A stretch of DNA of 64,000 nucleotides from Misgurnus anguillicaudatus. Taxonomy: Eukaryota; Chordata; Actinopteri; Cypriniformes; Cobitidae. This document shows positions 42,396 to 54,922 of this stretch, piece by piece. The notes beneath the pieces were generated by a model, which had not been told where the DNA came from, ran no database searches, and saw only the letters and a list, made by a program, of their open reading frames with translations. Position 1 is the stretch's first letter. The number at the start of each line of letters is the position of its first letter. The stretch spans positions 21,956,001 to 22,020,000 of the forward strand of contig NC_073340.2 in NCBI RefSeq assembly GCF_027580225.2, read 5' to 3'. A program made the translations under genes and the position numbers.

Positions 42396-43785
42396 ATTTT
42401 ACTTTACACGGTAATAAGCTGCTTGCACAGGTCATTATTTTTCGGGAACAGTCTGTGCCAAATGGGAGTTCTGTGGAAAAACATTACATATATTATCTAT
42501 TACCAAAGCTGTCAAAGACATTCGTAAGTCATAACAGGTGTTTTCTAGTACTATTATCAATCTAACTACGCAATTCAAACCATGTATTATGTATCTACTG
42601 GCAAGCAACTTGCCAACACACAATTCTTGCATTTGGTTCTTGGCGAATGTTAATTTTGGACCCTGCACAGGTGACACAAACAGATGCCCCTTCCGATGAA
42701 ATAAACAGTTTTTGTGTCTGTCCTTTCTTCTTTGAATGACATGAAAAACAATAGTTGACTCAGCCTGATACAGGTCAGCGACACTACGAGGACCAACACA
42801 ATGCATGATTCACAGCGAAACAAAAAACAAAGATGTCCCTGATGCCCACATTGGGCCTTTTAGCCTGCATTAGAACAGCCTCTTCCAGTCCAATGTGGAC
42901 AGCATGAGGACAGCGAACGAGTAATTAAAGAAACCAATTCATGGAGGATTTGCAGTCTCCCATGTGACAAAAACCCTTGACTTAATGCATGTGTGCCGAG
43001 CGATGTAATCAACAGTGTGTGTACTAGCATTAAAATGAATCTGAGACCTGTGGAAAGGTGCTAATGGCTTTTTTAAGCAATTTACAGATTAAATGACACT
43101 TGCTTTTTTCCTTCTCATTCCATGTGCATTAAAATGCATTGCAGCACAGGCAAGAGGGATCTTCTGAGAGCATTCGGAGCATATCAGACACTTATAAGGC
43201 CATCTATCTCTCTAAACAGTCCTTCCATCCATCAGCCAGCATTGCACTGCAGAATACCCATCCGAGAGCACTCTCACCGTCTCTGACAATCACCTTTCCC
43301 TCTTTACCTGCCTCCTCCATCAGACTGAATGCTGGTCTCATTCCAACATGCAGGGTCTTAATGTGCAATACACACACGCACAGATCATTTAATGGGTATA
43401 TTAGCAGAGACAAGCCGAGTCCAAAATATTTTGGTTGGTTGATCCATCAATGTCCCTCCTTTGCCACGTGCCCTTGGGAACAATTAGCCGTTAAATATGT
43501 ACAAGCTTTGAAAGACAGACAAAAAAAGTGCACCCTGGGAATTCCCAGGGCCAAAACAGCAGATAATGTGTGCCAATACGTGACCTGTGATTAAAATACA
43601 ACGAGGTGCGCCGGCAAGACTTAGTTTCAAAGGAATAAACTAATGAAAAATTAATAATGGGTTAAATTTAAGCTTTAAGAAAGAGAAAGTCTCAGGGGTT
43701 TTTTTAAGTTAAATTTTGTAAAAGCTATATAAAAATTTATTTTGTATACATAAGTACATAAAAGTGTTGTTTAGACCAAAATTTT
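42396..43785. other. Non-coding stretch, no recognised feature
   Basis: The 151-codon frame at 43139-43594 has no domain that I recognise, its composition gives no gene-like signal, and it lacks exon borders. No element ends found. Confidence 0.4.
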
Positions 43786-43790
43786 ATATA

Positions 43791-44515
43791 CAGGGTTCCC
43801 ACACCTTAGTTAACTTCAAATTCAAGTACCTTTCAAGGACTTTCCAGGTCCAATACCCTCAAATTCAAGGACTAAATGTGGGGACACATTTCAAGTGAGA
43901 GCAAGGTTACATCGTGTTACCTATTAAGATACATTGTTAAAGTTCTCTTTCGAGGGAACTCGCGCTGCGTCACTACGGTGACACTTTGAGGACGCCTCCA
44001 GGGGTAAGTGCATCTGAATGTATATATCAAATTCAACCAATGGTGTGGCTTAAAGACAAAGACAGGGTGACGCAAGAGCCAGGAAGTATATTGCTATCTG
44101 AAATATTGCCATAGACGGTGTTACAGGGACGCAGGAAGTATGGCAAGAGAGACACAACGTCTCGTTCCTTTCTCAGGAACAACAGTTACATACTTAACCC
44201 AAGACATTTTCATGTCTCAAACACAACTATGCAAAAAAGCATTTTGTTATGAATCAAAATTCGCATACAGAAGATATAAACATTTAAAGCGAACAGTTTA
44301 GCACGTTTGCTTAAAGTCTAGAATTGTATGATATTATCCTACACTACAGGGAATAATATGGATTTTTTCCAGAAAAATTCTTGCAAAAAATTTATTCAAG
44401 CACTTTCAATGACCTGTATATATGGATGTATATTTTCAAAAACTTCCCAGGGCCTTGAATTTTCCCCCCCAGATTAACAAACTTTCAAGGATTTCAAGGA
44501 CCCGTGGAAACCCTG
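43791..44515. mobile_element. hAT-like element, CAGGGTTCCCACACC ends
   Basis: CAGGGTTCCCACACCTTAG and GGACCCGTGGAAACCCTG are inverted; CAAATTCAAG/CTTTCAAGGA subterminal repeats face each other. Flanks are ATATA left and AATATA right, compatible with a 5-bp duplication with one extra A. It encloses another repeat (43937-44197). Confidence 0.65.
43937..44197. repeat. Nested repeat with TTCTCTTTCGAGGGAAC end
   Basis: Begins after TTAA with AGTTCTCTTTCGAGGGAACT, runs CGCTGCGTCACTACGGTGAC, and finishes GTTCCTTTCTCAGGAACAAC...ACATAC before TTAA. I recognise it as a dispersed fish repeat but cannot name its class; the ends are not inverted repeats of each other. Confidence 0.45.
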
Positions 44516-44516
44516 A

Positions 44517-46190
44517 ATATACCAAAATAAATACAGGTTTTTTTAAGAATCACATATAAAAGAACAAAAAGTTATTGCGACCACAAACTGTCAAGCTCAG
44601 AAAGGACATAATACACCTAAAACAATTTTATAGTACATCTCGTCCATAAGCTTTAAAGTTATCTTAATTTATACATTAGCTTTGTAAGATGAACAGATTG
44701 AAATCTGAGGTCAATATTCACTTATTTGGACAAATCAAATGCACTACTGTTATAATGCTTTTATGGTATTAAAGATTGCCAGCCTTTTTTCACTATGAGC
44801 TGCCTTCGACATTAAAGGGATACTCCAGCCAAATATCAAAATTACCCCTAAAAAGTGCATCTATCCTTCACAGAACTATATCAATACGGCTCCAAAAGTT
44901 TAATAAAGTCTTTAGCGGGTAATCGATGAGAAATATCCATATTTCAAAATATTCATATTTCAAACTTTATGAACTGCAATAACTAGCTTCTGGTAACAAG
45001 GTACGTTTAAAACAGGTATGTATTCACAGAATCAAAATTTTAGGTGAACAATACCTCTAATGTACTGTTGTCATAATTGCACAAAATGCTTGCCACACAT
45101 GAAGCACAGCAGAGAGAGCGAAAAGACATTTAGGCAATTAAACTGCATTAAACTGCGGCAATGGATGACCAACTAAGAGCTAAGCCTGATGAAACACCCA
45201 AACACCAGAGCCAGAAGCCTTAAACCTCTCTTTTCTATGAAACAGACATTTTATAGTGTCCGCAATACCATCACAATCAGTTCATCACAGAAGCAGGGCT
45301 GGTATAGACACCTGTACAAATGGTATGTGTACGCCTGAAGCAGTCAAACGCACACAGCTGGCATTTCATGTCCCTCTTTTCCATTTTTTGCATCAATTAC
45401 ACAGCTGTGTGCCCAAAATGTCAGACAGGATTACAAAGGGAAAGGTCAGATTAGGAATGGGGGGTGTTGGGTAATTCTCTCACGTCTTCTGCACAGTTCT
45501 CTTTGCCTAACATGTGTCTATCTATAAACTCTTTAACAGTGCAACCTTTACAGACCCATAATGCTCCACTCAGACCCATCATACATAGCTAAGGATGTTA
45601 TTTCTGACTCAGAGACGACACGCTTGATGTGATTTTCATGGACAGCGGTGGAGCTTGAGCTCTCTGTCAGTCGGCAATCGCCATTCCTCTCCACTCCCAT
45701 AACAGGACAGAAACAGCACTGAGACAGAATTGTGCTGAAATGGGTAATTGTGAAATAAAGCCAAAATTAATGATGCAGAAGGAAATACATTAGTTTCTAA
45801 TGATTGTAAAATATTGGATTTGAACATGTAGAGCGAGTCAGATTGAAGCAAAAAAGCACAGGAGTCATTTCTATTAATGCATTACTTTCTGAACTCTATA
45901 ACTTGAAATAAATATGCATGTGCCATAATCGCTATAAAAGCATCAGACCTGATTATTAAAACTATTTACTTGTACACTCTAAAAATTGTTGGGTTATTTT
46001 CAAAGGTTTGCCAAAAAAAAAGGTCTTAAATTATTTTGCGCTTGAAATGGCTAAAATTGTATCTGATAAAAGAGGCATCAGAAAACGCGTTTTACAAGGC
46101 AGAGCTTTTCTCTGTCAACATGACTCGCTGTAAGCAGTCTGCCTTCATCTAGAAACAGCTCAAATAACGTGACAGCAGCGTATAAAATAG
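44517..46190. other. Non-coding stretch, no recognised feature
   Basis: No supported gene. ACTCTAAAAATTGTTGGGTT at about 45975 resembles a terminus of the ACACTGTAAAA-type MITEs but lacks a partner. Confidence 0.4.
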
Positions 46191-46194
46191 GCAC

Positions 46195-46625
46195 TGCCCT
46201 ATTTTAACTATCTGAGTGCATTGTCTAAACGGGTGTGTCCGAATCCACTTTTGCTAATTTAATGACAGAAAAATAGTTTGTGCGCCAAGCACACAGTCTA
46301 AAAGAGTTCCTATTCTCGTAATGAGTGTATTTTGGGTGTAAAGTGCAATTAACCAATGAGAGTCTCAGCTCTCACCCCCTTCAAAAGCCAGTTGCACCAT
46401 GCTGATTCCCTATTTTTTTATATTTAAAAACTTTATGTGCTGCTGCGCATCCATGTGTGAGATAAGCAAACGCGCCTTGTCGCATATTATTAACGCGCTC
46501 ATTAAATAACAAAAACAATATTGTACGATTGACTTTAGACTAGGTTTTAGTTGGTCAATGGCATAGTCTAATTTAAGCTGCCTCAAAATAGCAACATGCC
46601 AACAATGAGCCTAAACACACCTCGT
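46195..46625. mobile_element. Harbinger-derived non-autonomous element
   Basis: CCCTATTTTAACTATCTGAG then GGTGTGTCCGAATCCACTTT and TTTGCTAATTTAATGACAG parallels 1893-2250, with CAAGCACACAG and GGTTTTAGTTGGTCAATGGC further in. Belongs with the element at 18591 by its left end. Confidence 0.5.
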
Positions 46626-46669
46626 TTTCAGAACAAAAATCCTTGATCTTGCAGCATGTTTTCTTAAAA

Positions 46670-48135
46670 AATGCAAGTGAATATGCGGGATATTTATGCA
46701 ATTTATGCGAGGCAATTGCGGGAACTTGCCAAAATTGCGGGAACTTGCAAAAACTGTGTGAACTTTTTGCAGCTTTTCATTGATGTTCACGTCACATAAT
46801 TTCATCACTTCCTAACATTCCCATGACAACAGAGGACATGGCTGCGCATGTGTGAAGTAAATACAACATTTTTCAACTTTCTGCTAAGATATATGTGACT
46901 TTTTGCTACACTGTAAACCCGGATAAATTCTACTAACTCCAAAAAGTTTGCAAACCTAAAAGTTTTGATTACTGACAACTTCAATTCAAATCAAAATGTT
47001 TATTTTATCTAAACTTAGTTTAAATTTCATATAAATTAAATTATATACTTTACTACTACAATTTAAGTTGCATAATGTTACTTAAATATTTTGTGGCAAC
47101 TGATTGCCTTGTTTTTATAAGTTTCCTGTACTCAAATACTTACATTTCACAACTTAATAGTACACTGTAAAACTAGTCAAGTTCAGAGTACTCAAAATAT
47201 TTAAGTAAACCAACTACAATTTAATTTTTGTTCTTAAATCACAGAAACAACTCATGTGACTCATAAAATTTTAATACCAGTGAAAGTGTGTTGAGATTTA
47301 ACTCAGTGCTGACTCTCACAAAATGTTTGTTTAGATTATAAAGCAACACATTATTGACCTACAGCCTAAGCACAGGCACTACACTTCTGAACAATGGTAA
47401 GCAAAAAAAATAAAAAATAGCAAACTCTTCATAAATAAATGTTTAACACTACTGAGTCTTTTTCTTTACTAAAACCACATAAAATATCACTTAATTTCAA
47501 AAAATGCTGTCATATTGCGGGCTCATGCAAAGCATGCTGGGAACTGGAACCTTCTCAACCAATCGTGTTGATTTAACTTTAAACTGAAGTAAATTCGCAG
47601 TGCCAGACTCTTTCTTAGCTTACCTGGCAAATTGAACTCATCACAACCAACAAAAGTTTGTAATTATTTTCATCCAAGAGCAAGTTAATCTGTTTGAAAC
47701 ACGTCTGCGTGCCCATTCAACGATGATGTCACTTTTTGGTATAAATTTAGAGGGCGTTTGAAGTTAAAAAAAATGTCAAGTTTCCTAAACTCTTCAACTT
47801 TAGTGTAGTTGTAAAAACTCAACAAAATATTTACTGTTAACTTAAATCTATGATAGATGTTGAATGAACTCAAAAATAATAGTTAGCTAAACTTTTTGGC
47901 ACATTTTGAGTACCAGGTACTTTCCATTGTAAGTTAGTTATACTGTTTTTGTTTACAGAAAATGCAGGGATTATGAAATCATCCAAGCCCTGCATATTTT
48001 GCGAGCAGAAATCTGCAACTTTTGCAGCGAAAGTGCGGCGTAAAAAAAATGCGGCCCATGCATAAATATGCGGACTTTGGCTGATTATGCATTGAATCAT
48101 GCGATCACATAATAACGTTTTTCTGGAGGGACTGG
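46670..48135. mobile_element. Composite of ATGCGGGATATTTATGC and ACACTGTAAA elements
   Basis: AATATGCGGGATATTTATGC at about 46681 faces CATGCATAAATATGCGGACT at about 48057, suggesting one element. Between them ACACTGTAAA occurs at 46913 and 47163, the start motif of another MITE group, with mirrored ACTCAAAATATTTAAGT / TTTTGAGTACCAG sequences. The layers cannot be separated with confidence. Confidence 0.35.
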
Positions 48136-48139
48136 GTTA

Positions 48140-48261
48140 TGTGCGAATAATGTAAACAGAAGTAAAGGGTAGCTCCAGTCATGCAAACATCTTACAGCGA
48201 TCAAGTCCTCTGATTATTGGAAATAATCCCATTATTGGTGTACATGTAAGCGTAGTCAGTG

Positions 48262-48295
<34 letters not shown>

Positions 48296-50725
48296 CATTT
48301 TTTATCCAATATAATACATAGATAATTGATGTGGACATGAAAATGTACTGCATAACAGACATGACCTAAAGCGCAAAAGAAGGAGGGAGACGAAGAGAGA
48401 GACAGAAAGAGAGAGAGAGCATAAATATTATAATGACAGCACCACTGATGAGAATATCATGTCCAGTCTTATTTTACTGGCCTGTTTCCAAACTGCCCAG
48501 AGGGAAATGCTTTCATTACAGTAAACACTATGGTCACCTGCTAAGGAGAGCATCTTAAAATCTCTACTGAAGACCTTTATCGCAGGCAGTCTTGTAATGT
48601 ACCTTCAGCACACTGCAGTATTACACGCACACATTTTAGAGACAAAAAGGTATACAACATGTAAAAATTTGGTTTTATTATTTCCTGAAGGGACACGTAG
48701 TCACAGCATCACCCTGATTCAAGGTTGGGGTGGGATGAAACTTGCTTTTAAATCCTATTACCTTATGTAACAATAGAACAAATTCAACCACAAGTTCATA
48801 TCTAGGTCACGCAAGGCTGCCTGAAACTGTACACAGACACGGAGCATCAGACAGTCATGTTGGGTCGTGGTGCTGCTGAAGCACGTTTATTAGATGAACT
48901 GAATCAGAGAGTGACTTTAATCTGTCATCTACATATATTTGTGCATACATGATTTATTCAAAGTTTGCATGTACAGTAGTGATGTCCAACTCTGAACAAT
49001 CGACATCTTTGCTCTTTATTCAAATATTTTATTAAAGATTCTTAAAAAATGTTGTATGCATGTTGATGTTGCATACAGAATTATACACAACAATGTGCAA
49101 AGTTTAAAAAGACATAGCCCAGGATAAAGACTACAAAATACTACCACAAAAGAAGATCAACAGATATTAATAACATAATGTATTCAGCGTATGCTTTATT
49201 CTCTGTAATCTACAGTATACATACTGTACACATCATTTTGTGCACCTGAGGGTGCATTAAAAGCAAATATTGTACAAATTTCCACCTCCAGACATCACTT
49301 TTGGCCAGAGCTGTACTTTGCATCACTATTACAGCACATATACTGCAATTGAGAAAAGGATTTAGCATGGCCCCTGTAAAAAGATGACAAAATGTGAAGC
49401 TTGAATGTACTGTAAGCTTTTCTGGATAAAAGTGTCTGCCAAACTGCAATTTCCAAATCAAATGAAATAAAATATTTTTAACCCCAAAATTCAGTGTAAT
49501 ACTTTGCCAGACCTCTCGTTCCTCGCTGCCCCGCCCAGCTAACGGCACTCATCCCTCTCCATGTCTACACTTCCCTCCAGTATCTCCTCTCGCCTGCCAA
49601 GTTCATCTCCTCTTTCTGCACGGCACGCTGCCATCGCCCCATGCACACCTTCCACAGCTTTACTCCAGCCAGCACTTTCCGACTTTGTGCCGTCTATTTC
49701 TGTTGCTTGCTTTGCAGAAAAACCGACCCATGCGACACAACAAATCACGGTTATTTATCAACGGTTTTAAGGCTTCACTGCATCTCAGGCGCACAAAAGG
49801 TGATCCTGCTGCCTTAAGTGTTGGGTGATACAGCAGGTGTATGATACCTGGATTCCCATTCATCTCAATGGCAGTTTCTATTCTTTACATGTGAGGTATA
49901 AATGTTACGTGAATAACCACTTGTCAGGAAAAACATCCAGACAATGTTGACTAGCTACCCTAGTACCACAAGGAAGCACACGGTCTTTCTAGGAAGCAAA
50001 CTTTTCTTATAATATAATGAAATATTGGATTTTTTGCAACAACAAAAAATATATTTATTAGAATGCATGGATACTTTTAAGATAACATAACATTTATACG
50101 TTTATTTATGTACTTATAGCCCATTCAAGGTGCATTTTATCGGTTTGTGTGTTCCTTGGGAGCCCTTCTTTAAAATGGCCGTCAGTAAAGAAAGATGCAT
50201 TTTTTAAGCAGATGGAGCAGTTACTGCATCTACCAGCATGGGCTTACTGGAGCATGCAAAGCAGGCAAACCTTGACCCCTTAATGTGTATCATGAGGAAC
50301 CAGCCATCAGTAGAGGTCATCGGGTCATTTCATCAATCCCAAGAGTTTCTGTAAATCACAGAAAAATCTTTATCTGCCACTATGATTTGCCTTTTTTATC
50401 GAAAGGGTCCATTGCAAGTTTGATATTGCTCACTACACCTAAGAACCATTCACATGGAAACAGCTTTTAATTCTCCCATGGGCATCGTATGTGTTGGCAG
50501 GGGTAAAGAGAGCTGGCGTGTGCACTGAAATTGTTGGTAGTTCTGACAGGCTATCTCAGGAACTGTTTGTTCAGCCGCTGTTGCGTGGCTGCGATTGTTG
50601 TCATATCTCTCACCAATATTCATGGAATCACATTTACTACAATGCAGATGACATGTTTTGTGTCCGATGGCAAATGCATGCAAGTTCATTAGAATTAACA
50701 ATGTGTTGTATAAAGCAAGATGATG
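48140..50725. other. Intronic stretch with TA microsatellite
   Basis: A (TA)n tract of 32 bp (48263-48294) and a GA-rich segment (48385-48420) are the only marked features. ORFs 49210-49863 and 50450-50829 have no recognised domains. Confidence 0.45.
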
Positions 50726-51178
50726 CCTTAAAGGAAAACACCACCGTTTTTCAGTATTTTACTATGTTCTTACCCCAACTTAGACAAATTAATGCATCCC
50801 TAATGTCTTTTTTCAATACGTGCACTTAATCTTTATACAGCGCGTCATGACTCTGTTAGCATTTAGCCTAGCCCCATTCTTTCCTTAGGATCCAAACAGG
50901 GATGAATTTAGAAGCCATCAAACACTTCCATGTTTTCCCTATTTAAAGACTGTTACATGAGTAGTTACACGAGTAAGTATGGTGACACAAAATAAAACGT
51001 GGCGATTTTTAAGTGAATAAAAATGAGAACTATATTGTATGGCGGAAGAGCACTTAGTTTGCAGCACTTCGACCTTGGCGCGCAGTAACATCATCATTCC
51101 TGACAAACCCCCTCTCGCTCAAACTTCTGTCAATATTACTGAGCCCGTTGGCTTCATTCATCCCTGTTAGGATCCTAA

Positions 51179-51918
51179 AGCTGCGTTTACACCAGCCGCG
51201 GTAGAGGCATGAAGCGCAAGTGATTTCAATGTTAAGTCAATGTGAAGAGGCGTTGACACGCGTCTGGAGGTCTCGCGGCGCGAATGAGGTGTTTGGTGCG
51301 GAAGACGCGATTCCGCCTCATTCGCGTGCAAATGGTGCTTTTTGTGCATTTTGCGTTTGACGTGAATTGGCGGCTGAGGCCCAAGTTGAAAAAAAATTTT
51401 TGCGCCGCATTAACAAATCAGGAGCCTGCTTGCTGCTGTGGCGGCAGCCCCGCCCGGAATCACTCATTCAACCTGAAGGAACGCTTGATATTGTCCGTAA
51501 GGAGTCACCCGGAGCTATAAGACACAAGTTCTTATTTCTATAGAGACAGGAATAAAAAGACCTCGCTTGGAAGAGTGTCAGGGAGGACATTGGGCAACCT
51601 GGTAAGTTGTAATACACATTTCACTTTTGAGTCAGGTGACGTTTATCGACCCGCGCCGTTAATTTTCCCCCTATAGTAAGGTTACCAAATACAAACCGGT
51701 AACTCTCTCGATAAATGCACAATCAACATCAGTCATCTTGCAAACAGACAACCGCATAGCACTTGCCCCTCCCACAAGAAGCGGATTTTGCCTCTGACGC
51801 GAGTCAAATGCTTGCTTTTTCCACGCGTTTACTTCACTCTAAACGCGCGAATGCATTAAAACTGTTCAAGCGGCAAACTGATTTTGACACTTCAAACGCG
51901 GTTGGTGTAAATGCAACA
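51179..51918 (+). mobile_element. Harbinger-type element, TSD TAA, with MADF exon
   Basis: Ends AGCTGCGTTTACACCAGCCG and GGTTGGTGTAAATGCAACA are inverted and flanked by TAA (51176-51178, 51919-51921). In the opposite arm of the host palindrome the target reads TTCCTTAGGATCC without interruption. The interior carries the exon remnant at 51455-51601. Confidence 0.75.
51455..51601 (+). pseudogene. MADF (Myb/SANT-like) DNA-binding exon, disrupted
   Basis: Reads ERLILSVRSHPEL, a stop (TAA for Tyr), DTSSYFYRDRNKK and, after a one-base shift, DLAWKSVREDIGQP, then CAACCTG with GTAAGT as splice donor. L..V..HPELYD...YRDR..K...W..V is the MADF pattern, found in the accessory protein of some Harbinger/ISL2EU-like transposons. 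One stop and one frameshift. Confidence 0.7.
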
Positions 51919-52049
51919 TAAGGAATGAATAGGGCTAGGCAAAATGCTAACACATTCACGACACACTGTACAAAGATTAAGTGCACGCACTGAAAAAATA
52001 TAGGTAGGTATGTATAGTAAAATATTGAAAAACGGTAATGAAGTTTTAC

Positions 52050-52990
52050 CATACGTTTTCAGGATGAAATTGAACTAAACAAGATTTTGTTTAGTTTTAG
52101 TAGAGATACAAATCTGACCAGTTGGTTGTTTGCCTTATATAAATAACTAATAGACTAATTTAAAATAAGATGAAATGAACTATACATCCAATTAGATTAT
52201 AATTAAAAATGTAATTTTTTCACTTGGGTTATATGACCTCCATCAGACTTTTTCATGTAAGACGTGTTGTTCGGTAAAAACAAATAAGTGCCGCGTAACG
52301 AAACGTTAGTACTCGGGACTTCTAGCTTTGAATATGAATGTGTATAGATGAAGTTCTCAAAAAGCCAGCGCAAACCAACAAACATCTGAAGCACCTTGCA
52401 CTGTAGACCCATCCCAAGTCGTATTAGAGATTGGCTAAATTAAAAAATTTACATCAATAGAACTGTGCCTCATTACTACGTGAAGCACACTTGTGTAGCG
52501 TGTGACATTTAAACAGGGAAATCATATCGGATTCATTTTTTCTTTACTCAATGGCCCATCTGCCACATTGCTCATTTTCTTGTCATATTACACAAATTGA
52601 TTCTGTCTGAAGTGATCCAGTCAATATGTTTTCGGTTTCTGTGAGTTCATACATCCCACCTGCACTGAATCAATACTCAACCCATGCACGGAATGAGGAA
52701 AAAAGTTAATTAAGGTGCAAATGTTCCCTCTGTGCGATTTTCCTCTCTACCTTCGTTTGGCCCATTAGCAGGACGCCGTGGACTGAAACCGATGCGTGCA
52801 CAATTCCATGAGCGTCGACCCACTGTGTATTTACAGAGGAACCTGGAATCCAGCTTGCAAAGATTCGAGTGTAATTGTATGCAGAAAGTTGTGCAGTTGA
52901 AGTATGCAAATGAACTAATTGCAGGGGCCTTCAAATATTGTTATGGGCAACTAGAGGTCCTTTGAAAAAGTGAAAAAGGTTGGGAACCAA
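52050..52990. other. Non-coding stretch, no recognised feature
   Basis: AT-rich; AAAAAGGTTGGGAACCAATG at about 52973 resembles an isolated hAT right tip. Overlapping short ORFs at 52703-52965 have no support. Confidence 0.4.
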
Positions 52991-53090
52991 TGCCTTAAGG
53001 GGCGGTCACACTAGACTTTTCATTCCACTTGATTTCTATTCATACGCATGTGAATGTGTCAGACAGAAACGCAAGCTTGTGTGACAATAA

Positions 53091-54696
53091 CACCGGTTTC
53101 ACACCGCAAGCGTGAGCAGCGCATGGTTATTTCGGCTCCCATGTTAACAAGTTAAAGCATGTACATCGCACGTGTGAGCAGCGCGTGCTCGCGTGGCAGG
53201 AGCGTCGCTGAAGCAGCAGTGCTGCTATCGTTTCGGCGTCGGCTCTATCTTTGCTGCGCTGCTCACGCCCAATTAAAGTGACAGTGCATTGTTTATGCTT
53301 TAAATGGTCGTGGATTGACGCGAAAAAGTGTAATTTTACAGTAAAATCACGAATGTGACGCCAAGTGTGTTTGAAACAGTCATGACTTTGAGCAATTTAA
53401 AAGAAAACAATGAAATATTAACACACTGTTGCCAGAAGACTGCGTGCATTCACTCTATGCAAATGAGTCCTCATCTATCTTAATAATCTTCAGAGAAATA
53501 GATTCATCTATAAATCTAAATCTTATGCTTAAACTGTTGAAGGGAAACACGATCGAATGCTTAATGCCGTCAATCACTGAGTGAATTCTTTATTTTATCG
53601 TAAAACTTCAGAGAAACAGATTTTATAATGTGCCATGGGCTTTTTATGTCTATAATTGTGTTTTGTGTCTATATTTGTCATTACACGGACCAGAACAGCA
53701 CGAAAACAATGTGGATTAAACAAATCACAGTTATATATATTACACTGACCTTCAAAAAGCGTCTTGAAGAGGTTTTGCTCATAAATGCATGTAAAATAGG
53801 GATGCTCACATTGACCGTTTAACCGTTAACCGAAGGTAAGAATTTATGACCGATTAACATTATCAGTTAAAATAAAAAAAAATTGTTAATACATGGTGCG
53901 TGTCGTCATGAGCCGACAGACATTTCGCCACTTTTTCTATCTTCAATTTGTGAATGTCCTGTAAATGACACAAATTATTGCTGCCCTGACGGTCTGATAA
54001 AGTAATCATTTGTATGAGAAATAATTTGTATGCGTGTTTGGAAGCTAAATGGAGACGCGCGCGTGTCCGCGCAAGATGACGCGGTCCGTCTTGCGCACAT
54101 CCGGACAGACGTTCGCTGATGGCCTCTGACCCTGTCCATAAACATCTCTCTTTTTGCACAAACGGAGAAAGACGACGCAAAAGCAAAACTTTCTGAAAAG
54201 CATCCTGCTTTAGAAATGACCACTGTGGTAGATGAAACGGAGACAATCTGCCCTTTTTGGATATTAATCCTCTGGACTGATCGTGTGTTTTTTAATAAGG
54301 TAATGTTGCGTGAATATCTGATAATGTATGAATCCTGCTTCTGTTGTTGATCTGTCGCTGCTGTTTGCACGTTCAAATTAAATCTTTTGTTTTTACTAGT
54401 TTACAGACAACCGTCAACTGTATTTTTACTCAATGACAATTTCATATTAAAATCTTAACGGTTAATGTTCGGTTTAGAAGCTACGGTTGTCGGTCAGGAA
54501 AATTAACTGATATGAGCATCCCTAAAAAATAATGTAATGTGAACTTGAGATTTTTATACTGTTATTTAAACTGCACAGTATGGGCTGCAAACGCAGCCGG
54601 TGTGAAAGCAAAATGGCCACGCGCAGCAAGCCCTCTCCTCACGCACTGTTCACGCTACGCATACGCGTTGCTCACGCATGCGGTGTGAAACCGGCG
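53091..54696. mobile_element. Harbinger-type element, TSD TAA, middle layer
   Basis: CACCGGTTTCACACCGCAAG and TGCGGTGTGAAACCGGCG are inverted and bounded by TAA (53088-53090, 54697-54699). Internal GTGAGCAGCGC repeats near the left end are mirrored near the right. It carries a hAT in its middle. No transposase seen. Confidence 0.8.
53797..54524. mobile_element. hAT-type element, innermost layer
   Basis: TAGGGATGCTCA and TGAGCATCCCTA are perfect inverted tips with GACCGTTTAACCGTTAACCG / TTAATGTTCGG-like subterminal matches. No exact 8-bp duplication was found (flanks are A-rich). The overlapping minus-strand frames 53863-54376 contain no transposase motif. Confidence 0.7.
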
Positions 54697-54922
54697 TAAT
54701 TAGCAGTTCGCTGCGTACCACAGTTCAAGTCTGGTGAACTCTGACCTGCGAATTCGTATCGCGTTGAGATATGTAACCAGTAGAAAACCGGTACATAACG
54801 TTACATAATAAGCACAAATGGACGAAGGCAGAGATCTTACTGACAAACCGTTCCCAGCAAATATTCACAGTAATGTCCGACAAATACTTGCATGCTCAAA
54901 GTCTAGTGTGATCGCGGCATTA

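Larger units (their letters stand above)
50732..52049. mobile_element. Long-TIR TTAA-type element split by a MADF element
   Basis: Left end AGGAAAACACCACCGTTTTT after TTAA (50728-50731). The arm 50740-50930 (GTTAGCATTTAGCCTAGCCC, CCTTAGGATCCAAACAGGGA) is mirrored at 51145-51178 and 51919-52049 (CATCCCTGTTAGGATCC, GGGCTAGGCAAAATGCTAAC). The right terminal TTAA is lost. The insertion at 51179-51918 falls in the right arm; its empty target is visible in the left arm. Confidence 0.75.
52998..54919. mobile_element. Harbinger-type element, TSD TTA, outer layer
   Basis: AGGGGCGGTCACACTAGAC and GTCTAGTGTGATCGCGGCA are inverted, flanked by TTA (52995-52997, 54920-54922). Without its insertion only about 315 bp remain. 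Confidence 0.75.

Noticed and set aside
43139..43594. 151-codon plus-strand frame as a host gene
   Set aside because: Composition is low in hydrophobic core and it has no conserved motif, Kozak context or splice signals that I can support.
53863..54376. Two overlapping minus-strand frames (127 and 133 codons)
   Set aside because: They lie inside the innermost hAT of a triple nest and show no transposase or zinc-finger motif; most likely chance frames.
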